NCBI GenBank assembly: GCA_018697195.1
Contig: CM031870.1
Location: 14,100,529-14,164,528, forward strand
DNA: 64,000 bases
Source: Certhia americana
Lineage: Eukaryota; Chordata; Aves; Passeriformes; Certhiidae
Direction: 5' to 3'
The position numbers were made by a program, and so were the translations under genes. Positions within the stretch are counted from its first letter, which is position 1; each line of letters begins with the position of its first letter. Shown in pieces: positions 23,801-35,800 of this stretch. The notes beneath the pieces were generated by a model. The model saw only the letters and a program-made list of their open reading frames with translations. It made no database searches and was not told the origin of the DNA.

Positions 23801-26800
23801 TCTCCAGTGTTCTCATCCCACTCTTCCCTGCACTCAGTTCAGCTGCCCCATCACTTTTTTTGTGTTTTCCCTCTCAAATCTCTTATCCCAGAGGTGCCCC
23901 TGCCATTCCTGGTGGGCCCAACCTCAACCAGCAGCGAGGCCATCTTGGAGCCACCAGGGTTGGGCTGTGCTGGACTTGGGGGAAGCTTCCAGCAGCTTCT
24001 CCCAGAATCCACCCATCCCCTAGCGAGCCCTGTCCACACAAACCCAACACTCCTGGAAAGAGAATGTCCTGGCTGCAGTGGGGAGGCTGCCCCCTCTAAC
24101 ACCTGCCTGTCTTTCCCCACAGATCCCATCCCCACGAGCTGGCCCTGGGCTCCGAGCTCAGCCACTCCATCGTCACCGTCATCAGCGGGGAGGAGCACTT
24201 CGAGGATTACGGGGAGGGCAGCGAGGCCGACCTGTTCCCAGACCCTTTGTGTAATGGGGAAAGCAGCTTTGGCAGCTCCTCCTTCCTCTCTCCCAGGTAA
24301 TGCCCGGCCCTGGTGCTGCTTCACTCTGCTCTGTGGTCTCGGGTTTATAAAAAATATTTTTGTGTGTTTTTCTCTGCCGGCTGTTTTCCGTGACCCGAGA
24401 ATGCAAACAGAGTCTTTTTCCCCCAGCCCTGAGATAGGAGGAAAGGCCATGAGTCGTCTCTTCTGATGTTCTCATTCATTGTTTATTGTTTCTTATCAAT
24501 ACGTTCTGTTCCTGACCAGCAGAGCTCTTCACTGTAGGTCAGTCCGAGGCACAAAACCCCAAAACCCCCCCACACAGGGTGGTGTGTACATTTATACTAC
24601 AATCCACATAATCAGTATTTAGAATACTTCTCCAATAACTATTGTTCATGTCAGAAAGTTAGACTCTACTCTAAACCAACCATAATGTGCCACCTCACAG
24701 CAGAACATGGAGCAGATGAAGAGGAAGCCCAAAAGCCACGTGGATTTCTCCATCTTGTCTTCACCTGTCTGCCATCTTAAAAAACCCATAAATCTAAAAT
24801 TCTCACCTTGTGATAAAACTGCACACTATTCTACTGTCTAATACACACTCTTGAAAACTCTGCTTCATTCCAGAGTTTAAAAGCCCTTTTTCCATGAACA
24901 AAGGTTAAAAACACTGTTTGTCAGTGATCTTAAAATCTCTTAAACATGCAAAGAAATATTTCTCACAATTCCAGACTCCAACATTGTGGGACAGGGGTTT
25001 CCTTGGGATTTGCCAGACAGAGGGCCTGGCACACGCTGCATACAACGAGATAATTGGCTTGGAAGTGGAAAAGGAATTCCCCTCCTCAGTGTTTCCTTTC
25101 CCAGGTCAGTGCCTGTCCTGCTGGTGCCCAGCAGGAGGTGGAAGAGCTGTCTGCATTTCCAGCATCACATTCCCACTCCTGTTACAGGATGTGGCACCTC
25201 ACAGAACCTTCCAGGAGAGAAAGCCACCTGCAGCTTTATCCCTGATCCTGCTGATCTTTATTGACTCTTCATGACTCTTTTTTTTTTTTTTTCCTCTTTT
25301 TGGGCTTTGATGCAATGTTTGGTTGGAGTTGCACGAGCTGCAGCAGCATTCCTTCTGTAGGGATATGTAGAGCAGGAAGCAGGCTGTAGCATTTCCTCTT
25401 TGCTTTAGGGTCTGAAACCAGGAAAAAGTCCATTTCCCAGCCCAAGCAGGGTGAGCTGAGGAGCTGGTATGCTGCTACAAACCCCATCAATTCTTACTTT
25501 CTAAAGAAAATAAGTAAAAGCTGGAATAGCATCCAGTGCTGCAGCCCACAAAGTGTTTGGGATGACAGGTAACACTGGGAATGTGTTCCTCCATTGGAAG
25601 CACATCTCTGCACAGGGCAGGAGTGATCCCTGCCAGCCACACATCCGTGCCAGAGACAAAAACATACTTCTTTCTCTTTGGAATGACATGTTTGTGCCTT
25701 TCTGCAGCCTTGCAGAGTTCTCTAAACTTACTTTTTTCCTGTCTTCCTGTTCTCCCCCAGCGTCCCAAGCCCCTTCCTGGAGTTTGGACAATTCTGGTTG
25801 CACAGGGCTGGCAAGGAAGAGCAGGTTCATTTCAGGGCTCATTTCTTTTTGGCTGGTGCAGCAGCAATGTTGGAGGTGTTAATCTCAAATAGGAGAGTTA
25901 CTGTAAAGAATTCCCAACCTTTTCCTTTAGGAAACCAATGCTCCAGTACAGGGATACCCTGCAGTGGGAAGGGCACAGTCTCTGATCCCTGCTGGTCCTT
26001 GCCTTGCTCCGTGCAGGAATGTAGGGCTGGCTGTGCTGGTGCTGTGGCTTAGAAAGAACTCTCTGATTAAAACCCAGCCTTGGTGTTCATTTTTCCTTGA
26101 GGATGAGCTGCCAGCCTCATCCAGAAGGCTCCTGGCAAGAAAATACCCAGCTAAAAGAGCTTTTCAATCACTTAAACTTTTTCTTTAACATCAGGCCAGA
26201 GCTGCCAGTTTGCCCATGCTCTCAGTGTTCCAGTCTTGCTCTGCCAGGGCACCATCCCTCCTCTGCTCTGTCTTTGGATGTGATCCACACCTTATCCCAT
26301 CTTCCCTGTGCTGGGAGGGGCTCGCTGGGCACGTGGCCACACAGGTTGTGGTGGTTTGTGCTGGAGACTCTCTGCTGGGGCTTGCTGGGGAGGCAGGCTG
26401 CAGATAAACCCTGCAAAAGCTCTGGAATCAGGAATGTGGGGCTGTTGGAGCCAGAGGATTTCCTCATGCCTCACAGGTCTAGCCTCCCCTTGGATTATTG
26501 CTGCGTGTGTAAAGCCTTCCCTAAACATTCCCTGAGTCTGTGCTCTTCTGAGTTTGGATAGGAAGGGACAGGACACAGGGAATGGCTTCCCACTGCCAGA
26601 GGGCAGGGATAGATGGGATATTGGGCAGGAATTGTTCCCTGGGAGGGTGGGCAGGCCCTGGCACAGGGTGCCCAGAGCAGCTGTGGCTGTCCCTGGATCC
26701 CTGGCAGTTTCCAAGACCAGGCTGGATGGGGCTTGGAGCAACCTGGAATGGTGGGAGGTGTCCCTGGACATGGCAGGGGGTGGAATGGGATGAGCTCTAA

Positions 26801-29800
26801 TGTCCCTTCCAATGTCCCTCCCTGCCTGAGCAGCCCCAGTGGGTTTAAACACACCTGAAGGGACCACAGGCTGTTCCTGGTGCAGGCTGAATGGGGTCTT
26901 TGGCTGTATTTTGAATAAAGAACAGCATCCCTTGTAAAGGGCCACATCACCACAGACCCTTTCCGTGCTGCAAGAGTCTCTAAAAGGGAGTAATTTCTAG
27001 AAATTCTCCTGCCACAACTCCAGAAGATGAACACAAACCCCAAGAGCCTTCAGGGAATGCTGTGGGGTGCAGTGCTTTCCTGCCCAGTCCTTGTATGTTT
27101 GTTTGTGATCCCTCCTCTTGAGTCTTCCCTTTCATATCCATCCAGTAGGAAAAGCCTCTTTGCCGAGGCTTTTTGGTGGGAAATAAAGGGGGAAAGCTCC
27201 TTGTTTCCATCCCAGCCACCAGGAAGCACCGAGGACATGTGGAACACAAACCCTGCTCCAGGAGATGGAGGGAAGCACAGGAAAGCTCTGTATGGTAGAA
27301 CCACAGAATCTGCTGAGCTGGAAGGGACCCATCAGGATCCTGGAGTGGGTGGGGACAGCCCAGGGCTGAGCTCTCACCCACTCCACGGGCAGGGAGCCAG
27401 GGCAGCCGCAGGCCAGGAGGATTTGCACACACCCCAGGAGCTGCCAGGCTGGCCTGGAGCTTCTCCTCCACACTTCTCTTCTCATTTTGATTAATGCTGC
27501 TTAAATTTGGGTACCCACCTGGCCCAGGCTGCACCACCTGGGAAGGGAATGCACCCAAGAGCGCCCAGAAAAGGGACATCCCTTCCCCCAGGTGCCACAC
27601 AGCTTCTGTCACCTCTTCCCTGCACAAACCCTGAGCCACCGACCTGCCTGCTGCTGGGAAAGGGTTATCCCGGGGCCAGGCCTGCCCTGAGGGGTCGGGG
27701 CAATGGTTTTCAATTGAATTTTCTTTTCCAGGAATGGGAAGAGAGGATAATTTGGCATTTGCTGGTGTCCAGCCTGTCTGAGGGGGCTGGGAAATACTGT
27801 ACAGACAGCACAAACTCCAGGCCTGACCCTGGGGTGGGGGCTGAGCCAGGGGACCCTCGGGTGGTCCCAGCTCTGCTCGTGCCCCAGGCCAGGAGCTGCT
27901 GGTGTGTCTCTGTATCCCAGGATTCACTGCCTGTTGGGTTCATCTTGCTTGTGTTTGCTCACACCTTTACCTGTCTCTCTTACTGAACTGCTTGGGTTTT
28001 TCACTGTTTAACCTTTCTTTGATTCACCTCCGTGGCTTCCAGAAGCGCATTTTCCTACAGGAAGGATTTGTGAGTCTACTCCCAAATTAACACAAACCAT
28101 CTGCTGTTCAGAGTCCCTCTGTCCTGCCCAAATCATGAGGAAGTGTCTCCCAGCTTCCCATGCTGTGAAAAACAGACAGACATGACCCCCATGCCCCTTC
28201 CCAAATGGCATTCCCTGCAGGAACGCAGCCCTGCTGCTTGGCTCCTCTGGGCTTTGCTTTGCAGGAGAGAAGGGGTTAAACTGCACCTCTCCATTTCATC
28301 TTGGCTTAAAAAAGCTGTTTGCACTGAAAATCTCACTCTGTGCATTACTAAGGCAGGTCTGCAGCAGCACAGCTGCTCGACTTTTAAAGCATCCCATTGG
28401 AAAACAGGGCACTGACCAAAGGATCATAGGATCCCAAAATATCCTGAGTGGGAATAGATCCACCAGGATCATCCAGCCCAGCTCCTGGCCCTGCACAGAT
28501 ACCCCAACAATCCTGCTCTGGGCACCCCTGGAGTGCTGTCCAAACTCTCCTGGAGCTCTGGCAGCCTTGGGGCTGTGCCCATTCCCTGGGGAGCCTGGGC
28601 AGTGCCCAGCACCCTTTGGGGGACAAACCTTTTCCTAAAACCCAGCCTAACACCCCTTAGCTTCAGCTCTGCCTCATGACACCCAGTCCTGCAGCATGCA
28701 AGTTCATTTTGCACTTACTGAGGCAAGCCAGGGGCCTCCTGAGACAGATTGCCTAGAAAATCCTGTTGGAAAATAAACTTTGCAGTGGTGTAGGTATGTG
28801 AGGAGCACTTACCTCACCTGCCCTGGGCTCTCAGGGATTGAGATTGGCTCAGGGGTTTGAAAATGTGGGCCAAGCTCAGCTGCTGGGAGTCTCTGGGAGG
28901 AAGGTGATGGAAGTGTTGCTAATTATCAACTCTATAAACTCTATTGAGCAATTAGGAATTATCAATTAGCTACGCATTGCTGTAAACCATCCTAAATTAG
29001 AAATTACCTATGTATTTTTATAAGCAACCCCGTATCAGCCTTAATTTGGCTTTCAAAATTAGGGTGGGATGTGACCACCCAACCTACCCTGATTTCTTAA
29101 TTAAAATTTCATACCTCCCACCTAAACTTCCCCTCCTTTGAGGGACCCTCAGCTTGTGGAAGCCACGGCTGCAGCTGCTCCCTGTGCCTTCTGTGCTGTT
29201 GACATGACCCTTGTGATCTCTCTAGCACCAATCCGCTCGCTGCGAAACTGCACAGCATTCTCGCAGATGAAGCTTTTGAGTTTTACTGTAGCCAGTGCCA
29301 CAAACAAATCAACCGCCTCGAGGATCTTTCTGCTCGCCTGAATGATCTTGAAATGAATAGGTAACCGGGCTCGTGTGTGAGTGTGGCCATCCCAGCCTGG
29401 GGAATGATGTCGTGCCCGGGAAGGCTCTCCTTGTCCGGCGCAGCTTCTCCTTCGCTCCGCCCTGGTGGACAGCGGGTGGGGAAGGGGTTTGAGTTTCACC
29501 CGGCCTCGGGAGCCTCTGCTGGTGCTCGAGGGTGAGCAGGAGGGTGCCTTTAATGCAGGCTCTGGGGGCTGGCAGACAAGGAGAGCATTCCCTGCCCTTT
29601 GCATGCCTGTGCATGGTGGGTTCCACGGGAGCAGCGAGCTGGCCGTGTACAGTATTTCTGTCACCAAGGAAAGACTGGGAATGGTTTGGAAGGGCAGGGA
29701 CAGCCCATCCTCCTGCATCAACCTGCTCCACGGGGCTTGGGAGCAGTGAAATCTTGTCTCACCCAGCTTCTGCCCACCCCGGTGTCACCATGGGTTGGGG

Positions 29801-32800
29801 AGATGTGACAGACACAAGGAACGTCAGGAGATTTTGAGTGGCATTTTGGAGGTCTCCCAAACAGCAGCTGGATGTGTTGTCTGACAAGTGGGGAGGGATT
29901 TCTGCCTGTTGATTTGTTCATTCAGAGCTGGTTGCAGCCCTCTGGGTGGAAGGATGGTGGCATTGGTGATAAAGCTTTCTTCTCGTGGCTGTTGTGGCTG
30001 CTCAGGCCTGGTTTTTGGTCATGTTCTTGGTCTCTGTGTGTCCTTTGCAGGGACAGTGTGATCTGGGAGCTCTCCTGGTCTGTGGGAGGAGAACTGGAAA
30101 ACTAATAGGAGCTTGAATTTAATTCTTTTTAATGCAAAAAAAGGTCTCTCCCTTTGTTTTTCTTGGTTAAATAGTTGTCTTTGCTGTTGGAGGCCTTGAG
30201 GGTCAGTGACAGTCTCAGGTTATGCAGGTATTAAGGAGAACACTGGTTTTCCCTGGAAGCCCCCCTCCATCTCAGTTTTTTCTCCACCACATCTACCTGC
30301 AAAGCTGAACTAACACCTCAGAGCTTCCTGTGATGGGTGGGATTTCCTGTGGAGCTTCTCTGTCCTCTGGTCTCGGTGGGAATTCCATCAGCTTTGATTT
30401 GCCCTTTGAGTAGGTGCAATTCCTCCATCTGTGTTCAGGTTTTCCCGAGGACAGATTTACTGGGAATATATTCCAAGGGCCTTTGTGGAAGGGGCAGTGC
30501 CTTCTCTCCTTGTGTGCAGTGGGTGGGAGGTGCAGCAGGATATGCTGTTCCTCCCTGCATCACTGCTGACGTGAGGGCCTCGGAGCAGGGGACAAGTCCT
30601 GGAACAGCAGGAATTGGACCAAAATCTGGGACAGGCCTGAAGACACCTCCAGGGGATTCTGGCAGCTGGGATGAAGCCCAAAGCACCCCAGAACAGCCTC
30701 ACTCGGAAAAAACTGCAGGCACATAGACAATGTTTTATCCTTGGAATAAACTAGGGAGCCAGCTCACAGGATTGGGGTGCTGCTTCCCCAGCCCATAGCT
30801 TGGGAAAGCAGGGAAGAATCCTCCAGGAGCTTGGGGTGAAGTGGTTTGTGCCTCTGTTTTGTTCCAGTGCCCTTGCTGGTGTCTCAGCCTTTGGACACTG
30901 CAGGTGCCGTCGCTTCCCCAGGAGCTTTTTCCAGAGGAAAATATTTTTCCCCCAGTGCTGGGGCCATTCCTTACAATTCCTGGCAAACACTGGGTCCTGA
31001 CCTCCTCCCCTTGGGTGCTGAGTAGCCTTGAAGCTCAGCCAGCAGCAGCTCTTGTGCTCCCTGGAAATCTGGGATTTGAGGATGCACTTTGACCCGAGGG
31101 CTGGTCACCCTGACAACATCCCCCAGTCAGGTTTGGGGATTGCTTTACAAAGCAAATTGTCCTAAGCTATTTTTAATCCTTCCTTCGAAGAACTCGTGTT
31201 GCAGCTCCAGCAGGAATGGACTTCCAGATGATTTTATTTTTTCCTAAAACTGAGCTAAGCACCAGGGAATGCAGTTGCTGGCTTCTTGGATTGGAGCTGT
31301 TCCATCGCTGAGTGAGGATTTGGTGTGGCCCGGTGGCATCTTGTGACCCCAGCATGGGTGGAAGATGAGGAGTGAGATCCAAGCCCTGCCCACTGCCCCA
31401 GCACCAATCACGACCAGAAGACTGGAAGGAGCATCTCATCAAGGAGCCGGTTCTGGAAAAGGCTGGATTTTCTCAGCAGGGAGAGCCTGCAGCCTGTCCC
31501 CTGCGGGTGGGACACTGTGACACAGCCCTTGGCTGCTCGTCCTGTGGTGACACTGATCCCTGACCGCCGTGGTATGGTGGCAGCTGGCTCAGACATGGAT
31601 CCAAGGAGTGATCTGCATTGGTTATCTGTGAAAAGGAGAGAGAGCTTGTCCCCTTCCCCAGCCACGTGCTCAAAATCCAGACAGGGACACCACCAACAGC
31701 TCCTAAAGCCTCTGGGCTAGGAGCAGGCAGCACTTGCCTGGTGATCCAGAGCCCAACAGTGGCTGTGGAGGGGCAGAAGGATGAACTGATCCAGTGGGAT
31801 CGTGGATGTGGGAAGGGCAGAAGGATGAATTGATCCAGTGGGATCATGAATGAGGGAAGGGCAGAAGGATGAATTGATCCAGTGGGATTGTGGATGTGGG
31901 AAGGGCAGAAGGATGGGTGTGCCATTGTCCCCCAGTCCATGGGAGCTCTGGGGGTGGCAGGGGAGGCCTGTGGTGTTGTGGGGTGCAGGACATGTGGCTC
32001 AGCCTGCCATCAGCACCGGGCTGGAGCCCCCCCAGCCTCCCTGCTATTCTTAGCTCTTTCCTTGGGGATCGGTTTTCAGGCAGGGATCAGCAGGGGAGCG
32101 GAGCGTGGCAGGGGGCAGTGAGCTCTTTTCCAGCGTTACTCCATGTGCGTTGTTATTCCTTGTTGTTAAACACAGGAGCGGCCCCTCTCCTGCCCTTTCC
32201 AGGGGTTTGGGGGTGCATGCCAAGGGCGCTCCCTGCCAGAGCAAAGGATGTGCCCCGGAGTCCATGCAGTTTCCTGTTTCCCTGGATCTCCACAGTCAGC
32301 TTTTCTAACTCTTTCCTGTTTTTTCTTCATTTTGCAGCCCAAATAAAAGGCTCTCCAGCAAGAAGGTGGCAAGGTAAGCCCACACTCCTGTAGTTGTTTG
32401 CTTGATCTGTGTGAGCTGCCGGCTCTGTGGAAGGAAAACTCAAAATAAGCTTGGAGAGTTGTATTTCTGGATATATTCCATAGTGCTGGGGAAAAGTGGG
32501 TTTAATTCTGGTATCTTTTTTCTAGAATGGGGGTTTCTTGCTTGTGCACACAGCCAGAGGCTACTGGCAATCTGATTCCTTCCAGGAAAAAATGGGGGTG
32601 GGGGCTTTTCCTCATGTTCTGTCCTGCCAGTGGCATAGCAGGGGGCAGATGGAGGAGGGAAGGAGCCTCTAGAAGGACATATCGCTCTGGGATGTGGCCT
32701 CCCAGTATCACCATGTCTGGAGAGTTCTACAGGACCAGACCAGTCAGTGCACCCACCTGGAGGGATTCTCCAGCACCCCAAAAATTCCTGCTGCCTTAAA

Positions 32801-35800
32801 CAGCTTTTGATCCTGTTTTACTTCACTCTGTGTCACCCTCAGCACTTGGCTTTGTGGGAGCAGCTCCCCCTGCTCAGTCAGGGGCTTTGGGGCACTTAGT
32901 TGAATGGTTTAAGCCTGGTTTAGCCCTGGTTTAAGCCCAGGTTTAATGCCGTGCTGCTTCTCTCCTGCATGACCACCTGGTGTGATGTCAGTCACCTCTT
33001 CCATGTGGGCATTTTGGTCCCTGACTGCACAGGGAGATTGGATAAATTGGATATACCCGGGCAGTTTGCTGTGGATCTCTGGAGCAGAGGGACCTTCCCT
33101 CCCCTCTCGTTGTCACCTGGTGCTCACCTTTCTTCTCCCAGCTCCCCCATCCCTCCTGTTCCCGTGCCATCATGATTTTAAGGATAAACTGACTCTTACC
33201 TTGCTGTTCTGCCTCTGCCACGCTCAGGAGGGAAATTTCCCTCTCCACTTGTTGGATTTCTCCTTGCTGCTTTCCCAGCAGGACAGGGACACTGTGGAGG
33301 AACAGGCAGCTCAGCTTGGGAATGTTCCTGTTCCTGACACTCACTCTGCTCCCTGTGCTGACCCAAGCAGCTTCCCTGCGCCTCTTCCCCCCACTGTGCT
33401 CTCACACCTTTCCCTTCTCCACTTTTCCTGCACTCAGCAATCTCCCCTGGCATGGTTCCCTCTCCTGGAAAGGAAGCAGATCCTTGATATTACATTTCCT
33501 ACTTCCACTCATCTTACTTTCTAGAGCTTTGTTAAAAACACTGGCAGGAAGGAGGGCTGAGGGGAGCAGCCTGTCCCCAGGTTTCCTGTTTTAGGACTCG
33601 TTTTGGTTCCGTGCCTGGCACAGATAATTCTGGGAGGATTTGAGTTAAACTTTTGGGAATGGAGATACCCTGTTTTATGGGGGATTGAACCCTCCTGGCC
33701 CTTCGCTTTTCTGAGGCAGGGATGTGTGGGCTTGGGTAAATATTAATTAATTGAAGAGCAGTCAGGTTTGGTTTGTGATAAGGAGGGAGATAACACGGTT
33801 TTGCCGAGCCAGATCCTTAAGCTCAGCCCAAAGCAAATCCTTTGTTGCAGATACTGTAATTAGTGAATAATCCCAAAACATTTGCTTTCAGAAAATTGAT
33901 TTTATTTTAGTAAGGGCTCTTGCCTCATTTTTGTTATCCGGGTTCTGCTCGTGCCAAGAAATCTCAGCTGCTTAAGCCCTGTTGTGCTTGGCACGATTTA
34001 AATGACAAATGTGCCTGAGACTTTAGAATCTAAATATAAACTGAGGGTGAGGATGCAAAATCAAGCTATGGTCTCTTGGTAAATGCCAGTTGTGCTTAGT
34101 GAGTCCTGGCATGAACACACTGTGTAGTGGGAGGAATTGGAGAGCCAATGGTACAAATTCCTAGGGAAAACTGAGGTTTAAAGAGGCCTCTGTGGTTTTT
34201 GTCATCAAAGGAGGAGAACACTCAGCCTGGAGTCCCGGGGCTGGAACACACCCCCCCTCTCCAGAGCAGACCTGCCGAGGGTGAAGCCATGCCCAGGGTG
34301 TCCTTTAGCTTGTCACAAAGCTGGGGACACTGCTGTCAGGAGGCTTTGTTAATGATTAGCTCATCCTGGCTGGGGGGTTCCCAGCAGCCTCAGGGGGGTT
34401 TGCCCCACTCCCTCCCCTTACACAAACCCCACTTCTTCCCAGCTTTATCACCACTGGCAGTACTCTGGCCTTTGCTGGATAATCCCCAGCCTTGGGGCTG
34501 GGCTAAAGAAAGAAAGTGGGAAGAGGGAGCTCTTATCTCTTGCCATTCCAAAGAGCAGGAGCAGTGATCCCGGTATGAAGTCCCGGGAGCGTGGCCACGT
34601 CCGTCGTGCGGGCGCTCCGAGGGCTGGGTTTTCTGGCAGCACTCCGTGGTGAGGGGGCACGGCTGCTGTGCCAGGGACACCCAGCATTCCCAGGAGCAGG
34701 GCTGCCGTGCCAGGGACACCCAGCATTCCCAGGAGCAGGGCAAAGGCTTTCCCTGTGGAGGGTGGGAGGTGGCGGCCATGGTGCCGGTGCTGGAGCTGAT
34801 GCCGGTGCTGCTGTGGGTCGGGGTGGTTTGTCTCCGTTTCAGGCAGCTGCACCAGACGAGCTCGTTGGCCGTGGGGGTGATGGAGGAATCCTACCAGGAG
34901 AACCTGGAGTGCACGGATGAGGACATCACGGACAAGGTGAGGGCCTCCTTCCTCTCTGTGCCCTCAGCATTGAGCTGATTTGGGGCTGGGGCTGCTGAGT
35001 TGTTCTGAGGTGTTGAGAGGAAACAATCACAGGTCAAGGTGGGAGCGGCTCTGTCTGTGTTACCCTGCAGGATTTAGTGCTTTGCAGTGCTCCAGTGTGC
35101 CCAGGCTGGATCAGGCTGAAGCTGCTCTCTATGGATGCAGATGGGATGTGGGAAGCCCTCCCCATGGCAGGGATGGAGGAGGAGAGCACTCCAGGTGCTG
35201 TGCAGGGTCAGGAGGTGACACTGGATCCTCCTCTGGTTTCCCCCAGAGTGCTGGGCTGTTCACAGGCAGCATTTTCACTTCTCCTTCACACAAGAAGATG
35301 TTCTCAGGTTCTGCTTTTCTGAGTCAACCCACCCAGTGTGAAACAGGAACTTCCTCTCCTCAGCCCGTTCTGCTTGTGCTGTCAGGGTAGAGCTGATTTT
35401 GTGCTGGTGCTGATGGGTTTTCCTGGGGTGTTACAAGAAAAGAGTTGCAGGATAAGATGGGAGCACAGGAGAGATTTTGTTTGAGTATCCCTAGTTAAAA
35501 AACAGGGAGAACGAGCTATGGGAAAGAAGCTAAGATTGTGCAAATGTGTACTGAAGTCCTGAAACTCCTTGGAAATGGCTTTTTAGCTCTGGAATATGAA
35601 TGTCCTGAGGAGCTGTGTGTGAAAGAGGAAATGTGTATGTGTATGGCTGCACTTGGAAATAATTATAATGCAGGGAAGACCTTTAAAAAATAAATAAAAA
35701 TCAACATTTTTCCAAGGCTGCAAGTTGAATTAAATAGTTGGGTTCCTTAAGGCATTTGACTTGGGAAACCAATTGATGGAAAAGGCACTGCTGGGAAAGG

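Larger units (their letters stand above)
19297..24122 (+). other. RAB11FIP3: RAB11FIP3 intron, 4.8 kb
   Basis: The ends are gtgagt and cccacag. It contains CR1 copies at 19930-20098 (-), 20688-21078 (+) and 22195-22378 (+), a two-copy 42 bp repeat, and a degenerate LTR-retroelement-like stretch from about 23080 to 24060. Long open frames across the last part are not conserved coding sequence. Confidence 0.75.
24297..29225 (+). other. RAB11FIP3: RAB11FIP3 intron, 4.9 kb
   Basis: The ends are gtaatg and ctctctag. It contains an unassigned AT-richer block at 24480-24970, CR1 copies at 26563-26815 (+), 27298-27455 (-) and 28424-28690 (-), and an AT-rich block at 28915-29130 just before the cassette exon. 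Confidence 0.75.

Noticed and set aside
23285..24466. 393-codon open frame on +
   Set aside because: It reads across a degenerate repeat and then over RAB11FIP3 exon 24123 in the wrong frame. The protein is low-complexity Pro/Ser/Leu with no family resemblance.
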